Shown here piece by piece: positions 16,688-27,523 of a stretch of DNA of 64,000 nt; the first letter of the stretch is position 1; each line of letters starts with the position of its first letter. The position numbers and the translations under genes were made by a program. This stretch comes from DATAXP01 sp963708675 (lineage in GTDB: Bacteria; Planctomycetota; Planctomycetia; Pirellulales; PNKZ01), in assembly GCA_963708675.1 (NCBI GenBank), contig CAVPTO010000003.1, positions 2,666,001 through 2,730,000 on the forward strand. The letters are read 5' to 3'. Under the pieces are notes generated by a model that did no database searches, was not told the origin of the DNA, and worked only from the letters and a program-made list of their open reading frames with translations.

Positions 16688-18066
16688 ATGGCAAAGGTAG
16701 AATCGGATGCTCTCGTGTTCTTCGGCGCGACCGGCGACCTGGCGAAGAAGAAGATCTTTCCCGCGCTGCAGACGATGGCCAAGCATCATCACCTCGATGT
16801 GCCGGTCATCGGCGTGGCTGGAGCAGGATGGGACCTCGAGCAGTTCAAGACCCACGCCAAGCAGAGCATCGCCGAGCACGGTGGCGTCGACGAAGAGGCC
16901 TGCGAGCAGTTGATGAGCAAGCTGCGCTACGTCGATGGCGACTATCACGATCTGGCGACGTTCCAAAAGTTGCGACAGGAACTCGGCAACGCTCAGCATC
17001 CGCTGCATTACCTCGCGATCCCGCCCAAGTTATTCAGCCTCGTTGTCGGGCAACTTGGCAAGTCCGGCTGCGCCAGCGGCGCACGCGTGGTTATCGAGAA
17101 GCCGTTCGGCCGCAGTCTGGAAACGGCACTGCTGCTGAACAGCACGTTATTGACGTATTTCGACGAAAGGTCGATCTATCGCATCGACCATTACCTCGGC
17201 AAAGGTCCGGTGCAGAACCTGCTGTACTTCCGCTTCGCGAACACGTTCCTCGAACCAATTTGGAATCGACGTTACGTGTCGAGCGTGCAGATCACGATGG
17301 CTGAGAATTTCGGTGTCGAAGGGCGTGGCAACTTCTACGAAGAGGCGGGCGCTATTCGCGACGTGATTCAGAACCATTTGCTGCAAGTGCTCGCCAACAT
17401 CGCCATGGAACCGCCGGCCGGCACCGACAGCGAGTCGATTCGCGATGAGAAAGTGAAAGTGCTCAAGGTTGTCTCACATCTCGATCCCGCTCACGTCGTC
17501 CGCGGCCAGTACAAAGGCTACCGCGACGAGCCTGGCGTGGCTCCCAGCTCGCAGGTCGAAACGTTCGCTGCCGTGAAGCTCGAAGTCGGCTCGTGGCGAT
17601 GGGACGGCGTGCCGTTCTACATTCGCGCTGGCAAGCGAATGCCGGTCACGTGCACCGAGGTGACGGCCGAGTTCCGTCAGCCCCCCTCCGTGTGGTCGAA
17701 CGATCCTCCGCCGCCGAACTCGCTGCGATTCCGCATCAGCCCGGACGTCGCGATTGGTCTCGAAGCCATGACCAAGCTCCCCGGTGATGCCATGCGTGGC
17801 GAGCCGATCGAGTTGCTGGCGTCGAGCCGGCCGCATGGCGACGAACTTCCCGCCTATGAGCGCGTGTTGAGCGACGCGATGCGTGGCGACCAGTCGATCT
17901 TCGCCCGCGAAGACTACGTCGAAGAGGCATGGCGCATCGTCGATCCCGTGTTGGGTGACGTGACGCCGGTGTACGAATACGAGTCGGGCAGTTGGGGGCC
18001 GGCGCCGTCGAACGCCTCACGCCACGCGAAGGATGGAAGAACCCGGTCGTGGGCAACCCGTTGTAG
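16688..18066 (+). CDS. zwf: Glucose-6-phosphate dehydrogenase, with a one-base frameshift near the 3' end
   Basis: The coenzyme motif GATGDLAKKKIFPAL lies at residues about 13-27 and the catalytic signature RIDHYLGKGPVQN near 177. IRAGKRMPVT and an IEKPFGR motif are also present. The enzyme oxidises glucose 6-phosphate to 6-phosphogluconolactone. The uncorrected frame runs to 18115 with a spurious tail translated from a repeat (RLAGELARRV). One added base at about 17994-18008 (CCGGCGCCG) yields AVERLTPREGWKNPVVGNPL and a stop at 18066, the usual Zwf ending, for 459 residues. A sequencing deletion is the best explanation. ackA follows after a 30-base repeat. Confidence 0.93.
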
Positions 18067-18068
18067 TC

Positions 18069-18098
18069 GTTTAGCCGGCGAGCTTGCTCGCCGCGTGT
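18069..18098. repeat. 30-base repeat with internal hairpin (copy 2)
   Basis: This is identical over 30 bases to 11801-11830. It lies immediately after the corrected zwf stop and before ackA, so it may act as a processing or attenuation hairpin within the operon. Confidence 0.8.
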
Positions 18099-18111
18099 CG
18101 GACAAATATCA

Positions 18112-19224
18112 ATGACCGACGCCATCCTCACCATCAACGCCGGCAGCTCGACGGTGAAGGGGGCGCTGTTCGACGTCGCGGACACAAAGCGTCTGTGGGC
18201 GAACAAAGTCGAACAAACCGGCGCAGCCGGGCTCGACGCGCTGCTAAGGGAACTCGACCAGAAACAACCCGGCGCGTCGATCGTCGGCATTGGTCATCGC
18301 GTCGTGCATGGCGGGCCGAAGTATGATCGCCCCGAAGCAGTGACATCCGACGTGCTCGCGGAGTTAAAACGTCTCGCGCCGCTCGATCCCGAACACCTGC
18401 CTGCCGAGATCGAGATCATCGAGCAGTGTGCCAAGCGATGGCCCGACATCCGGCAGTGGGCGTGCTTCGACACGGCCTTTCACCACAACCTGCCCGACGT
18501 GGCGCGCGTGTTGCCGATCCCGCGTCGGTTCGAATCGCAGGGCGTGCGTCGGTACGGGTTTCATGGCTTGTCGTATGCGTATCTCATGGAGGAGCTTGCG
18601 AAGGTTGCAGGCGAGCAAGCGGCCAACGGTCGCGTCGTGCTAGCGCATCTCGGCGCGGGTGCAAGCATGGCGGCCGTGAAGGACGGCAAATGTTTTGACA
18701 CCACGATGTCGCTGACGCCGACGGCGGGGCTCGTGATGGCCACGCGCACCGGCGACCTCGACCCCGGCCTGATGTTGCACCTGTTGCGCGAAGATAAGAT
18801 GACGGTCGATCAACTTGATCGAATGGTCAACAAGGAGTCGGGCATGCTCGGCCTCTCCGAAACCACTGCCGACATGCGTGAACTTCTCGCCAAGGAAGCG
18901 ACGGATGATCGCGCTCGGTTGGCCGTGGCAATCTTCACATATCAGGCAAAGAAGTGGCTCGGAGCGTTGACCGCGGCACTGGGCGGGGTAGACACTGTGG
19001 TCTTCGCAGGCGGAATCGGCGAGCACGCCGCCACGATCCGCGCTCGCATCTGCGACGGCCTCGCGTTCCTCGGCATCGAGATCGACCCCACACGCAACGC
19101 TAACGCCGCGCCGCTAATCTCCACCGACGCCAGTCGCGTCGCGGTTCGAGTCATTCCCACGGATGAGGAGCTGATGATATGTCGTCACGTTCAACGCTTG
19201 CTGAAGCCGGCCAACTCGGCATGA
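18112..19224 (+). CDS. ackA: Acetate kinase
   Basis: The product has 370 residues. It starts with ILTINAGSSTVKGALF, the acetate/butyrate kinase signature. Further landmarks are GHRVVHGGPKY, FDTAFHHNLP, RYGFHGLSYAYL and LAHLGAGASM (phosphate/ATP site), and VFAGGIGEHAATIRAR near the C-terminus. The enzyme transfers phosphate between acetyl phosphate and ADP. The next gene, phosphoketolase, produces acetyl phosphate, and its ATG overlaps the ackA stop (ATGA at 19221-19224). Together they form an ATP-yielding pair that releases acetate. The protein is slightly shorter than the 395-400-residue norm, but no key motif is missing. Confidence 0.94.
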   Translation: MTDAILTINAGSSTVKGALFDVADTKRLWANKVEQTGAAGLDALLRELDQKQPGASIVGIGHRVVHGGPKYDRPEAVTSDVLAELKRLAPLDPEHLPAEIEIIEQCAKRWPDIRQWACFDTAFHHNLPDVARVLPIPRRFESQGVRRYGFHGLSYAYLMEELAKVAGEQAANGRVVLAHLGAGASMAAVKDGKCFDTTMSLTPTAGLVMATRTGDLDPGLMLHLLREDKMTVDQLDRMVNKESGMLGLSETTADMRELLAKEATDDRARLAVAIFTYQAKKWLGALTAALGGVDTVVFAGGIGEHAATIRARICDGLAFLGIEIDPTRNANAAPLISTDASRVAVRVIPTDEELMICRHVQRLLKPANSA

Positions 19225-21626
19225 CCGAGCACCTGAGTATCGAAAGAATTAGCATCGAACAGTTCAATATCGATCCGATCAGCGACGACCTGCTCGCGCG
19301 GATCGACGCCTATTGGCGAGCGGCGAACTATCTGGCCGTCGGTCAGATTTATCTCTACGACAACCCGCTGCTGCGCGAGCCTCTGAAGGCGGAACACGTC
19401 AAGCCGCGACTGCTCGGTCACTGGGGCACCACACCGGGGCAGAGCTTCCTTTACGCACACCTCAATCGCGTCATCAAGCAGTACGACCTCAGCATGATTT
19501 ACATCTCCGGCCCGGGGCATGGCGGGCCGGCGCTCGTGGCGAACACGTACCTCGAAGGTTCGTACACCGAACATTACCCGAACGTCAGCCGCGACGAAGA
19601 GGGAATGAAACTGCTCTTCAAGCAGTTCTCGTTTCCAGGTGGCATACCGAGTCACGTTTCGCCGGAGTGCCCTGGTTCGATTCACGAAGGGGGCGAACTC
19701 GGCTACTCGCTGAGTCACGCCTTCGGAGCGGTGTTCGATAACCCCGACTTGATCGTCGCGTGTGTCATCGGCGACGGCGAGGCCGAGACCGGCCCGCTGG
19801 CCACCGGTTGGCAGAGCAACAAGTTCATCGATCCCGCGACCGACGGCGCGGTGCTGCCGATCCTGCACCTCAACGGCTACAAGATCGCCAACCCCACGAT
19901 CTTCGCGCGCATTCCGCAGGACGAGCTCGAAATGTTCCTGCGCGGTTGCGGATACGAGCCGTTGTTTGTCGTCGGTGACGATCCGCCGCTGATGCACCGG
20001 CAGATGGCCGACGCGCTCGACCTCTGCATCGCGATGATCAAGCAGATTCAGAAAGACGCTCGGGAGCATGGTGTGACCGATCGCCCGCGTTGGCCGATGA
20101 TCGTGCTCAACTCGCCGAAGGGTTGGACGGGGCCGAAAGTTGTCGACGGCCTCCAGGTCGAAGGAACGTTCCGCGCGCACCAGGTGCCGCTTTCCGACCC
20201 GCGAAAGAACCCCGAACATCTGAAGCAGCTTGAAACGTGGCTTCGCAGTTACCGCGCGGAAGAACTCTTCGATGAGCGCGGAAGATTACGCGAAGAGTTG
20301 GCCGAGCTCGCGCCGAGCGGCGAACGTCGCATGGGCGCGAATCCGCACGCCAACGGCGGGCTGCTACTCGTGGACCTTCGCATGCCCGACTTCCGCGACT
20401 ATGCCGTCGACGTGAAGAAACCGGGCAGCGTCGAGGCCGAAGACACTCGCGTTTGCGGCACGTTTCTGCGAGACGTCATCAAACGTAATGGCGACGCGCG
20501 TAACTTCCGGCTGTTCGGACCCGACGAAACGATGTCGAACCGACTGACTGCGGTCTTCGAAGCGACCGAGCGTCAATGGGATGCCGAGACGATCGACGGC
20601 GACGACCATCTCGCGCCGCAAGGCCGAGTGGTCGAGGTGCTCAGCGAGCATCAATGCGAAGGTTGGCTGGAAGGCTACTTGCTCACCGGCCGGCATGGAC
20701 TGTTCAACTGCTACGAAGCGTTCATTCACATCATCGACTCGATGTTCAATCAGCACGCGAAGTGGCTCAAGGTCACGCGAGCCATTCCGTGGCGGCGACC
20801 GATCGCGTCGCTGAACATTCTGCTTTCATCGCACGTGTGGCGGCAGGATCATAATGGTTTCACGCATCAAGACCCCGGGTTCATCGACCACGTCGTGAAC
20901 AAGAAGGCCGAGGTCATTCGCGTTTATCTGCCGCCCGACGCAAACTGTTTGCTGTCGGTGATGGACCACTGCCTGCGCAGCCGCAACTACGTGAACGTCG
21001 TCGTCGCGGCCAAGCATGCAGCCCCGCAATGGCTCGACATGGACTTTGCGGTCAAACATTGCACGGCGGGCATCGGGCTGTGGCCGTGGGCGAGCAACGA
21101 TGCCGACTGCGAGCCCGACCTGGTGATGGCCTCCGCCGGTGACGTGCCGACGCTCGAAGTCCTCGCAGCCATCAAATACCTGCGGGCGATGCTGCCGGAG
21201 CTGAAGATTCGCATGGTGAACGTCGTCGACCTGATGCGCATTCAACCGCCCAGCGAACACCCGCACGGCATGAGCGATCACGACTTCGACACGCTGTTCA
21301 CGCGCGACAAGCCGATCATCTTCGCCTATCACGGCTACCCGTGGTTGATTCATCGCCTCACCTACCGCCGCGCGAACCACGACAACTTGCACGTCCGCGG
21401 CTACAAGGAGGAAGGCACCATTACGACGCCGTTCGACATGGCGGTGCTCAACGACCTCGACCGTTTTCATCTCGTCGCTGATGCCGTCGACCGCCTGCCG
21501 CAACTCGGCGCTCGCGCGGCCTACATCAAGCAATGGTGCCGCGACAAGCTGATCGAGCATCGTCAGTACATCAATACGCACGGCGAGGACATGCCCGAGG
21601 TGGTGAATTGGATGTGGGAGGGATAA
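19221..21626 (+). CDS. xfp: Phosphoketolase
   Basis: The product has 801 residues from the ATG at 19221, which overlaps the ackA stop; an earlier ATG at 19179 lies inside ackA and is less likely. Thiamine diphosphate and active-site landmarks are HWGTTPGQSFLYAHLNR, ISGPGHGGPALVANTYLEG, SFPGGIPSHVSPECPGSIHEGGE and VIGDGEAETGPLATGW. The C-terminal half has FGPDETMSNRL and a HQDPGFIDHV segment. The enzyme splits xylulose 5-phosphate, and often fructose 6-phosphate, into acetyl phosphate and a C3 or C4 sugar phosphate. With gnd, zwf and ackA beside it, this supports a phosphoketolase shunt from hexose to acetate. Confidence 0.95.
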   Translation: MTEHLSIERISIEQFNIDPISDDLLARIDAYWRAANYLAVGQIYLYDNPLLREPLKAEHVKPRLLGHWGTTPGQSFLYAHLNRVIKQYDLSMIYISGPGHGGPALVANTYLEGSYTEHYPNVSRDEEGMKLLFKQFSFPGGIPSHVSPECPGSIHEGGELGYSLSHAFGAVFDNPDLIVACVIGDGEAETGPLATGWQSNKFIDPATDGAVLPILHLNGYKIANPTIFARIPQDELEMFLRGCGYEPLFVVGDDPPLMHRQMADALDLCIAMIKQIQKDAREHGVTDRPRWPMIVLNSPKGWTGPKVVDGLQVEGTFRAHQVPLSDPRKNPEHLKQLETWLRSYRAEELFDERGRLREELAELAPSGERRMGANPHANGGLLLVDLRMPDFRDYAVDVKKPGSVEAEDTRVCGTFLRDVIKRNGDARNFRLFGPDETMSNRLTAVFEATERQWDAETIDGDDHLAPQGRVVEVLSEHQCEGWLEGYLLTGRHGLFNCYEAFIHIIDSMFNQHAKWLKVTRAIPWRRPIASLNILLSSHVWRQDHNGFTHQDPGFIDHVVNKKAEVIRVYLPPDANCLLSVMDHCLRSRNYVNVVVAAKHAAPQWLDMDFAVKHCTAGIGLWPWASNDADCEPDLVMASAGDVPTLEVLAAIKYLRAMLPELKIRMVNVVDLMRIQPPSEHPHGMSDHDFDTLFTRDKPIIFAYHGYPWLIHRLTYRRANHDNLHVRGYKEEGTITTPFDMAVLNDLDRFHLVADAVDRLPQLGARAAYIKQWCRDKLIEHRQYINTHGEDMPEVVNWMWEG

Positions 21627-21636
21627 TCATCGAATT

Positions 21637-21716
21637 GGTTAGCCGCGACGCGCCAGCGGAGCGCGCGGGAGAATTGACGCCGCAACGCGCGCTCCGCTGG
21701 CGCGTCGCGGCTAACC
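21637..21716. repeat. Palindrome of the GTTAGCCGCG family, 31-base arms
   Basis: A perfect 31-base inverted repeat (21637-21667 and 21686-21716, starting GGTTAGCCGCGACGCGCC) has an 18-base loop. It lies ten bases after the xfp stop and just before the phosphatase start. It may serve as a partial terminator or an mRNA-stabilising end. Confidence 0.85.
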
Positions 21717-21732
21717 GGTGAAACATCACACC

Positions 21733-22326
21733 ATGAACAACACCCTCCCCGCCGTATACCTCGCGCGCCATGGCGAGACCGAATGGTCGATCACCGGTCA
21801 ACACACCGGCCTGACCGATCTACCGCTCACCGAGCGCGGCAAACGCAACGCGGCTCAACTCGGCCAGCGATTGCACGACATGAAATACGCGCTGGTGCTG
21901 TGCAGTCCGCTGAAGCGCGCACGTCAAACCTGCGAACTGGCCGGCTACGGAGATGTCGCGCAGTTCGACGGCGATCTCGTCGAGTGGAACTATGGCCAGT
22001 ACGAAGGCAAAACGACGAACGAGATTCACAAGCTGCGTCCCGATTGGGAGATCTTTCGCGACGGATGCCCCGGCGGCGAAAGCATTGCCGACGTCGCCAA
22101 GCGTGCCGATCGCGTGATTGCAAAGGTCCGCGCCGTCGAGGGAGACGCGTTGATTTTCTCGAGCGCCCACTTTCTGCGGGTGTTCGTTTCTCGATGGCTT
22201 GGCCTGACGGGAGATCATGGGCGATACTTCCACCTGAGTACGGCGTCCCTGAGCATCGTCGGGTATGATCACACGCGCGACGAGCCCGTCGTGCGCCTGT
22301 GGAACTGCGCTCAGCATGTGACGTGA
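21733..22326 (+). CDS. Histidine phosphatase (phosphoglycerate mutase-like)
   Basis: The product has 197 residues from the ATG at 21733; a GTG five codons upstream overlaps the palindrome. The catalytic motif LARHGETEWSITGQHTG lies at the N-terminus, with LCSPLKRARQTCELAG and EWNYGQYEGKTT following. The second catalytic His is in SSAHFLRVFVSRWLG. The family includes cofactor-dependent phosphoglycerate mutases, sugar-phosphate phosphatases and cobalamin phosphatases. In this cluster of sugar-phosphate enzymes a sugar-phosphate phosphatase or mutase role fits best. The substrate cannot be read from sequence. Confidence 0.85.
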   Translation: MNNTLPAVYLARHGETEWSITGQHTGLTDLPLTERGKRNAAQLGQRLHDMKYALVLCSPLKRARQTCELAGYGDVAQFDGDLVEWNYGQYEGKTTNEIHKLRPDWEIFRDGCPGGESIADVAKRADRVIAKVRAVEGDALIFSSAHFLRVFVSRWLGLTGDHGRYFHLSTASLSIVGYDHTRDEPVVRLWNCAQHVT

Positions 22327-22363
22327 CGGCATATTAAGCGACATTGCGAGAGGCACTGGCGAA

Positions 22364-24019
<1,656 letters not shown>

Positions 24020-24041
24020 ACGAAAGGTTGAAGCAGGACCG

Positions 24042-24863
24042 ATGAACGACGCACAGTTAAATGAAGAACCTCCGATGAGCAGCGGCCACGCGACCGAAGC
24101 GAGCACCAACGGCAAGGCGCCATCGCCGGGCGGCAAGTCGGTGCTCGTGCTCGATGTCGGCGGTACGCACGTGAAGATGCTCGTCAGCGGCGAAAGCGAA
24201 CCGCGGAAGATCGAAACCGGCTTCGACTTCACACCGCAACAGCTTGTCGACGGCGTGACCAACACGGCCCGCGATTGGCAGTACGACGGCATTTCGATCG
24301 GCATTCCCGGCCCCGTGCTCGGAGGTCGCATCGCCGCCAACCCGCCGAACCTCGGCTGCGGTTGGGTCGGTTTCGATTTCGAGGCCGCGTTCAAGAAACC
24401 CGTGAAGATCATCAACGACGCGGCGATGCAGGCACTCGGCAGCTACGAAGGGGGCAAAATGTTGTTCCTCGGCCTGGGCACGGGCCTCGGGTCGGCCATG
24501 ATCGTCGAAGGCAACATCGAGCCGATGGAGCTCGGACACATGCCGTATCGCAAGCGGACGTTTGAAGACTACGTCGGGCTGCGCGGCCTCGAACGCGTCG
24601 GCAAGAAAAAATGGCGTCGCTATGTGTTCGATGTCGTCGAGGTGTTTCAGAAGGCGCTCGAGCCCGATTACATCGTCCTCGGCGGCGGCAACTCGATGAA
24701 GCTGAAGAAGCTGCCGCCGAACTGCCGCCTGGGAAGCAATGAGTTCGCGTTCACCGGTGGCTTCCGCTTGTGGGAGCCTGGCGGTTTCGGGGCGTCGGGC
24801 AAGCATCAGGAAATGAGCCGCGCGATGGCCGCCGGCGATGTCAACGAAGGAGCGTCGAAATGA
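24042..24863 (+). CDS. ppgK: Polyphosphate glucokinase (ROK family)
   Basis: The product has 273 residues. The ATP/polyphosphate loop is LVLDVGGTHVKMLVSG. The sugar-binding part contains VKIINDAAMQALGSYEGG and the second phosphate loop is FLGLGTGLGSAMIVEG. MELGHMPYRKRTFEDYVG is typical of the polyphosphate-glucokinase branch. It makes glucose 6-phosphate from glucose, using polyphosphate and possibly ATP. The first 30 residues are a non-conserved, low-complexity leader; an ATG at 24075 is an alternative start. The stop overlaps the pgi ATG (24860-24863). The product directly feeds zwf and pgi in the same cluster. Confidence 0.85.
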   Translation: MNDAQLNEEPPMSSGHATEASTNGKAPSPGGKSVLVLDVGGTHVKMLVSGESEPRKIETGFDFTPQQLVDGVTNTARDWQYDGISIGIPGPVLGGRIAANPPNLGCGWVGFDFEAAFKKPVKIINDAAMQALGSYEGGKMLFLGLGTGLGSAMIVEGNIEPMELGHMPYRKRTFEDYVGLRGLERVGKKKWRRYVFDVVEVFQKALEPDYIVLGGGNSMKLKKLPPNCRLGSNEFAFTGGFRLWEPGGFGASGKHQEMSRAMAAGDVNEGASK

Positions 24864-26512
24864 GTACGCAGATGACCGACGGGGCCACACTCACCGAACG
24901 ACCCGCCTGGCGAGCGCTCGAGCAACACCACCGCCGCGCGAAGGATTTTCGCCTGCGCGAGCTGTTCGCATCGGACCCCAAGCGCGGCGAACGCCTGACG
25001 CTCGACGCCGTCGGAATCTATCTCGACTACTCGAAGAACCTCGTCACCGACGACACGATGGCGCTGCTCGTGCGGTTGGCCGAGGAGTCGGGTCTGCGGC
25101 ATCGCATCGACGCCATGTTCCGCGGCGAGAAGATCAACGTCACCGAGAAGCGCGCGGTGCTGCACGTCGCGCTTCGCGCAGCCAAGGGCTCATCGATCGT
25201 CGTCGACGGCCAAAACGTCGTGCCGCAGGTGCACGCCGTGCTCGACAAGATGGCGGCCTTTTGCAACCGCATTCGCTCGGGTGAGTGGAAGGGGTTCACA
25301 GGCAAGCGCATTCGCAACGTCGTGAACATCGGCATCGGCGGCAGCGACCTGGGGCCCGTGATGGCTTACGAAGCGCTGCGACACTACAGCGATCGCGACA
25401 TGACGTTCCGCTACGTGTCGAACGTCGACGGCAGCGACATGGCCGAGGCGCTAATCGATCTCGACGCCGAAGAGACCCTCTTCATCGTCTCGTCGAAGAC
25501 GTTCACAACGCTCGAGACGCTGACCAACGCGCACACCGCTCGCAGTTGGTGCGTCGAGCGGTTGAAGGACGAGAAGGCCGTCGCCAAGCACTTCGTCGCC
25601 GTTTCGACCAACGCGGCCGAGGTGTCGAAATTCGGCATCGACACGGCCAACATGTTCGAGTTCTGGGACTGGGTCGGCGGGCGATATTCGATGGATTCCG
25701 CCATCGGGCTGTCGCTGATGATCGCCATCGGCCCCGAACGCTTCGGCGAAATTCTCGCGGGCTTTCGCGCCATGGACGAACATTTCCGCACCGCCCCGTT
25801 CGATCGCAATCTGCCGGTGCTGTTGGGCGTGCTCGGCCTTTGGTACGACGATTTCTTCGATGCCCAGACCGTCGCGATTCTGCCGTACGATCACTACCTC
25901 GGCCGATTCAGCGCCTATTTGCAGCAGCTCGACATGGAGAGCAACGGTAAGCATGTCGACCTGGAAGGGCACACGGTCAACTATCAAACCGGGCCCGTCG
26001 TGTGGGGAACTCCCGGCACGAACGGACAGCACGCGTACTACCAGCTCATTCACCAGGGGACGAAGCTGATCCCGTGCGATTTCATCGGCTTCTCCCGGTC
26101 GCTAAACCCGTGGGGCAAACATCACGATCTGTTGATGGCGAACTTCTTTGCGCAGACCGAAGCGCTGGCGTTCGGCAAGACGTCGGAAGAGGTTCGCGCC
26201 GGCGGCGTGCCCGACTTTCAAGTGCCGCATCGCACGTTCGAGGGGAATCGTCCGTCGAATACGCTGCTCATCGAAAAGCTGACGCCCGAAGTGCTCGGCA
26301 AGCTCGTCGCGCTGTACGAGCACAAGGTTTTCGTGCAGGGGACGATTTGGAACATTAACTCGTTCGACCAGTGGGGCGTAGAATTAGGCAAGGTGTTGGC
26401 CGGCCGCATCGTGCCCGAGTTGGAAAGCCCGACCGAGCCGAAGCTCGAACACGACAGCTCAACCAACACGCTGGTGCGTCGCTTTCGCAAGCTGAAAGGA
26501 ACCGGCCAATGA
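24860..26512 (+). CDS. pgi: Glucose-6-phosphate isomerase
   Basis: The product has 550 residues from the ATG at 24860, which overlaps the preceding stop. Landmarks are NVVNIGIGGSDLGPVMAYEAL, FIVSSKTFTTLETLTN and FWDWVGGRYSMDSAIGLS. The C-terminal catalytic part includes GTNGQHAYYQLIHQGTK and NINSFDQWGVELGK. It interconverts glucose 6-phosphate and fructose 6-phosphate, giving fructose 6-phosphate as a possible second phosphoketolase substrate. It ends in ATGA overlap with the DUF2090 gene, so the two are translationally coupled. Confidence 0.97.
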   Translation: MSTQMTDGATLTERPAWRALEQHHRRAKDFRLRELFASDPKRGERLTLDAVGIYLDYSKNLVTDDTMALLVRLAEESGLRHRIDAMFRGEKINVTEKRAVLHVALRAAKGSSIVVDGQNVVPQVHAVLDKMAAFCNRIRSGEWKGFTGKRIRNVVNIGIGGSDLGPVMAYEALRHYSDRDMTFRYVSNVDGSDMAEALIDLDAEETLFIVSSKTFTTLETLTNAHTARSWCVERLKDEKAVAKHFVAVSTNAAEVSKFGIDTANMFEFWDWVGGRYSMDSAIGLSLMIAIGPERFGEILAGFRAMDEHFRTAPFDRNLPVLLGVLGLWYDDFFDAQTVAILPYDHYLGRFSAYLQQLDMESNGKHVDLEGHTVNYQTGPVVWGTPGTNGQHAYYQLIHQGTKLIPCDFIGFSRSLNPWGKHHDLLMANFFAQTEALAFGKTSEEVRAGGVPDFQVPHRTFEGNRPSNTLLIEKLTPEVLGKLVALYEHKVFVQGTIWNINSFDQWGVELGKVLAGRIVPELESPTEPKLEHDSSTNTLVRRFRKLKGTGQ

Positions 26513-27426
26513 AAGTCGGTTACGATAAGCCGCTGTATGTGTTGCCGTTCGATCATCGCCACTCGTACGGGCACGACGTCTTCGGTTTTAGCGACCCGAT
26601 GACTCCCGAGCAGATCGCCATCGTCGCGGCCAGCAAAGGTGTCATTTATGACGGTTTTAAGCGTGCGCTCGCCGCCGGTGTTCCGCAGGCGAAGGCGGCG
26701 ATCCTCGTCGACGAGGAATTCGGCAAAGACATTCTCCGCGACGCGCACAAGCAGGGCTATCACTTCTGCCAACCCGTCGAGAAGAGCGGCGAGCACGAGT
26801 TCCATTTCGAGTTCGGCGAGGACTACAAGAAGCACGTCGAGGCGTTCGATCCGACGTTCGTCAAAGTCCTCGTGCGTTACAACCCCGACGACGACAAGGC
26901 GATGAACGAGCGCCAAGCGACGCGGCTCTCTCAACTGTCGCATTACTGCCGCACGCATAACCGATATTTCATGTTCGAGCTGCTCGTGCCGCCCGAGACG
27001 AAGCAGCTCGACAAGCTCGGCGGCGATCACAAGCTGTACGACGTCGAAGTGCGGCCGGGGTTGATGATCACGGCAATCGAGGAGTTGCAAGAGGCCGGTG
27101 TCGAACCCGACGTGTGGAAGATCGAAGGGCTCGATCGCCGCGAAGATTGCATCAGCGTGGCGGCGGCAGCGCGGCGCGATGGCCGCGACAAGGTGGGGTG
27201 CATCGTCCTCGGCCGTGGCGAGGACGAGAAAAAGGTGGTCGAATGGCTGCAGGTCGCCGCACCGGTCGAGGGGTTCATCGGCTTCGCGGTCGGTCGGTCG
27301 ACGTTTCTCGATCCGATCGTCAAGTACCGCAACAAGAAGCTGTCGGCCGAAGAAGCGGCGGAAGTGATCGCGCGGCGCTTTGAAGAGTGGGTCGGGGTGT
27401 TCGAGAAGGCGCGCGGGGGTTCGTAG
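26509..27426 (+). CDS. DUF2090 / IolC C-terminal-like aldolase-family protein
   Basis: The product has 305 residues from the ATG at 26509. The start (YVLPFDHRHSYGHDVFGF) and the segments KGVIYDGFKRAL, AILVDEEFGKDIL and WKIEGLDRREDC match DUF2090, the domain fused to the C-terminus of some IolC kinases. FIGFAVGRSTFLDP follows near the end. That domain resembles TIM-barrel aldolases of the tagatose-bisphosphate type. The position of a Schiff-base Lys is consistent with VWKIEG. Coupling to pgi suggests a sugar-phosphate aldolase acting near fructose 6-phosphate. The substrate is not known; this function is inferred. Confidence 0.8.
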   Translation: MKVGYDKPLYVLPFDHRHSYGHDVFGFSDPMTPEQIAIVAASKGVIYDGFKRALAAGVPQAKAAILVDEEFGKDILRDAHKQGYHFCQPVEKSGEHEFHFEFGEDYKKHVEAFDPTFVKVLVRYNPDDDKAMNERQATRLSQLSHYCRTHNRYFMFELLVPPETKQLDKLGGDHKLYDVEVRPGLMITAIEELQEAGVEPDVWKIEGLDRREDCISVAAAARRDGRDKVGCIVLGRGEDEKKVVEWLQVAAPVEGFIGFAVGRSTFLDPIVKYRNKKLSAEEAAEVIARRFEEWVGVFEKARGGS

Positions 27427-27443
27427 AGGCGTCGTCGCGCCCA

Positions 27444-27508
27444 CCCAGGGCCAGCAGGCCCTGGGCTTATACGAGTGCTATCGACCCTGGCCCAATCGGG
27501 CCAGTTTT
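27444..27508 (+). terminator. Two consecutive hairpins before cysD, the second terminator-like
   Basis: CCCAGGGCC-AGCA-GGCCCTGGG (27444-27465) is followed by CTGGCCC-AAT-CGGGCCAG-TTTT (27487-27508). The second has the form of an intrinsic terminator. It ends only 15 bases before the cysD ATG, which leaves no room for a separate promoter, so an attenuator acting on cysD is possible. Confidence 0.6.
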
Positions 27509-27523
27509 GCTACCGTTTGCGTA

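Noticed and set aside
18067..18115. C-terminal extension of glucose-6-phosphate dehydrogenase
   Set aside because: It is translated from the 30-base repeat (RLAGELARRV). The normal Zwf ending is in the adjacent frame.
26218..27444. A 408-residue minus-strand frame opposite pgi and the DUF2090 gene
   Set aside because: It lies opposite two well-recognised genes and has no domain of its own.
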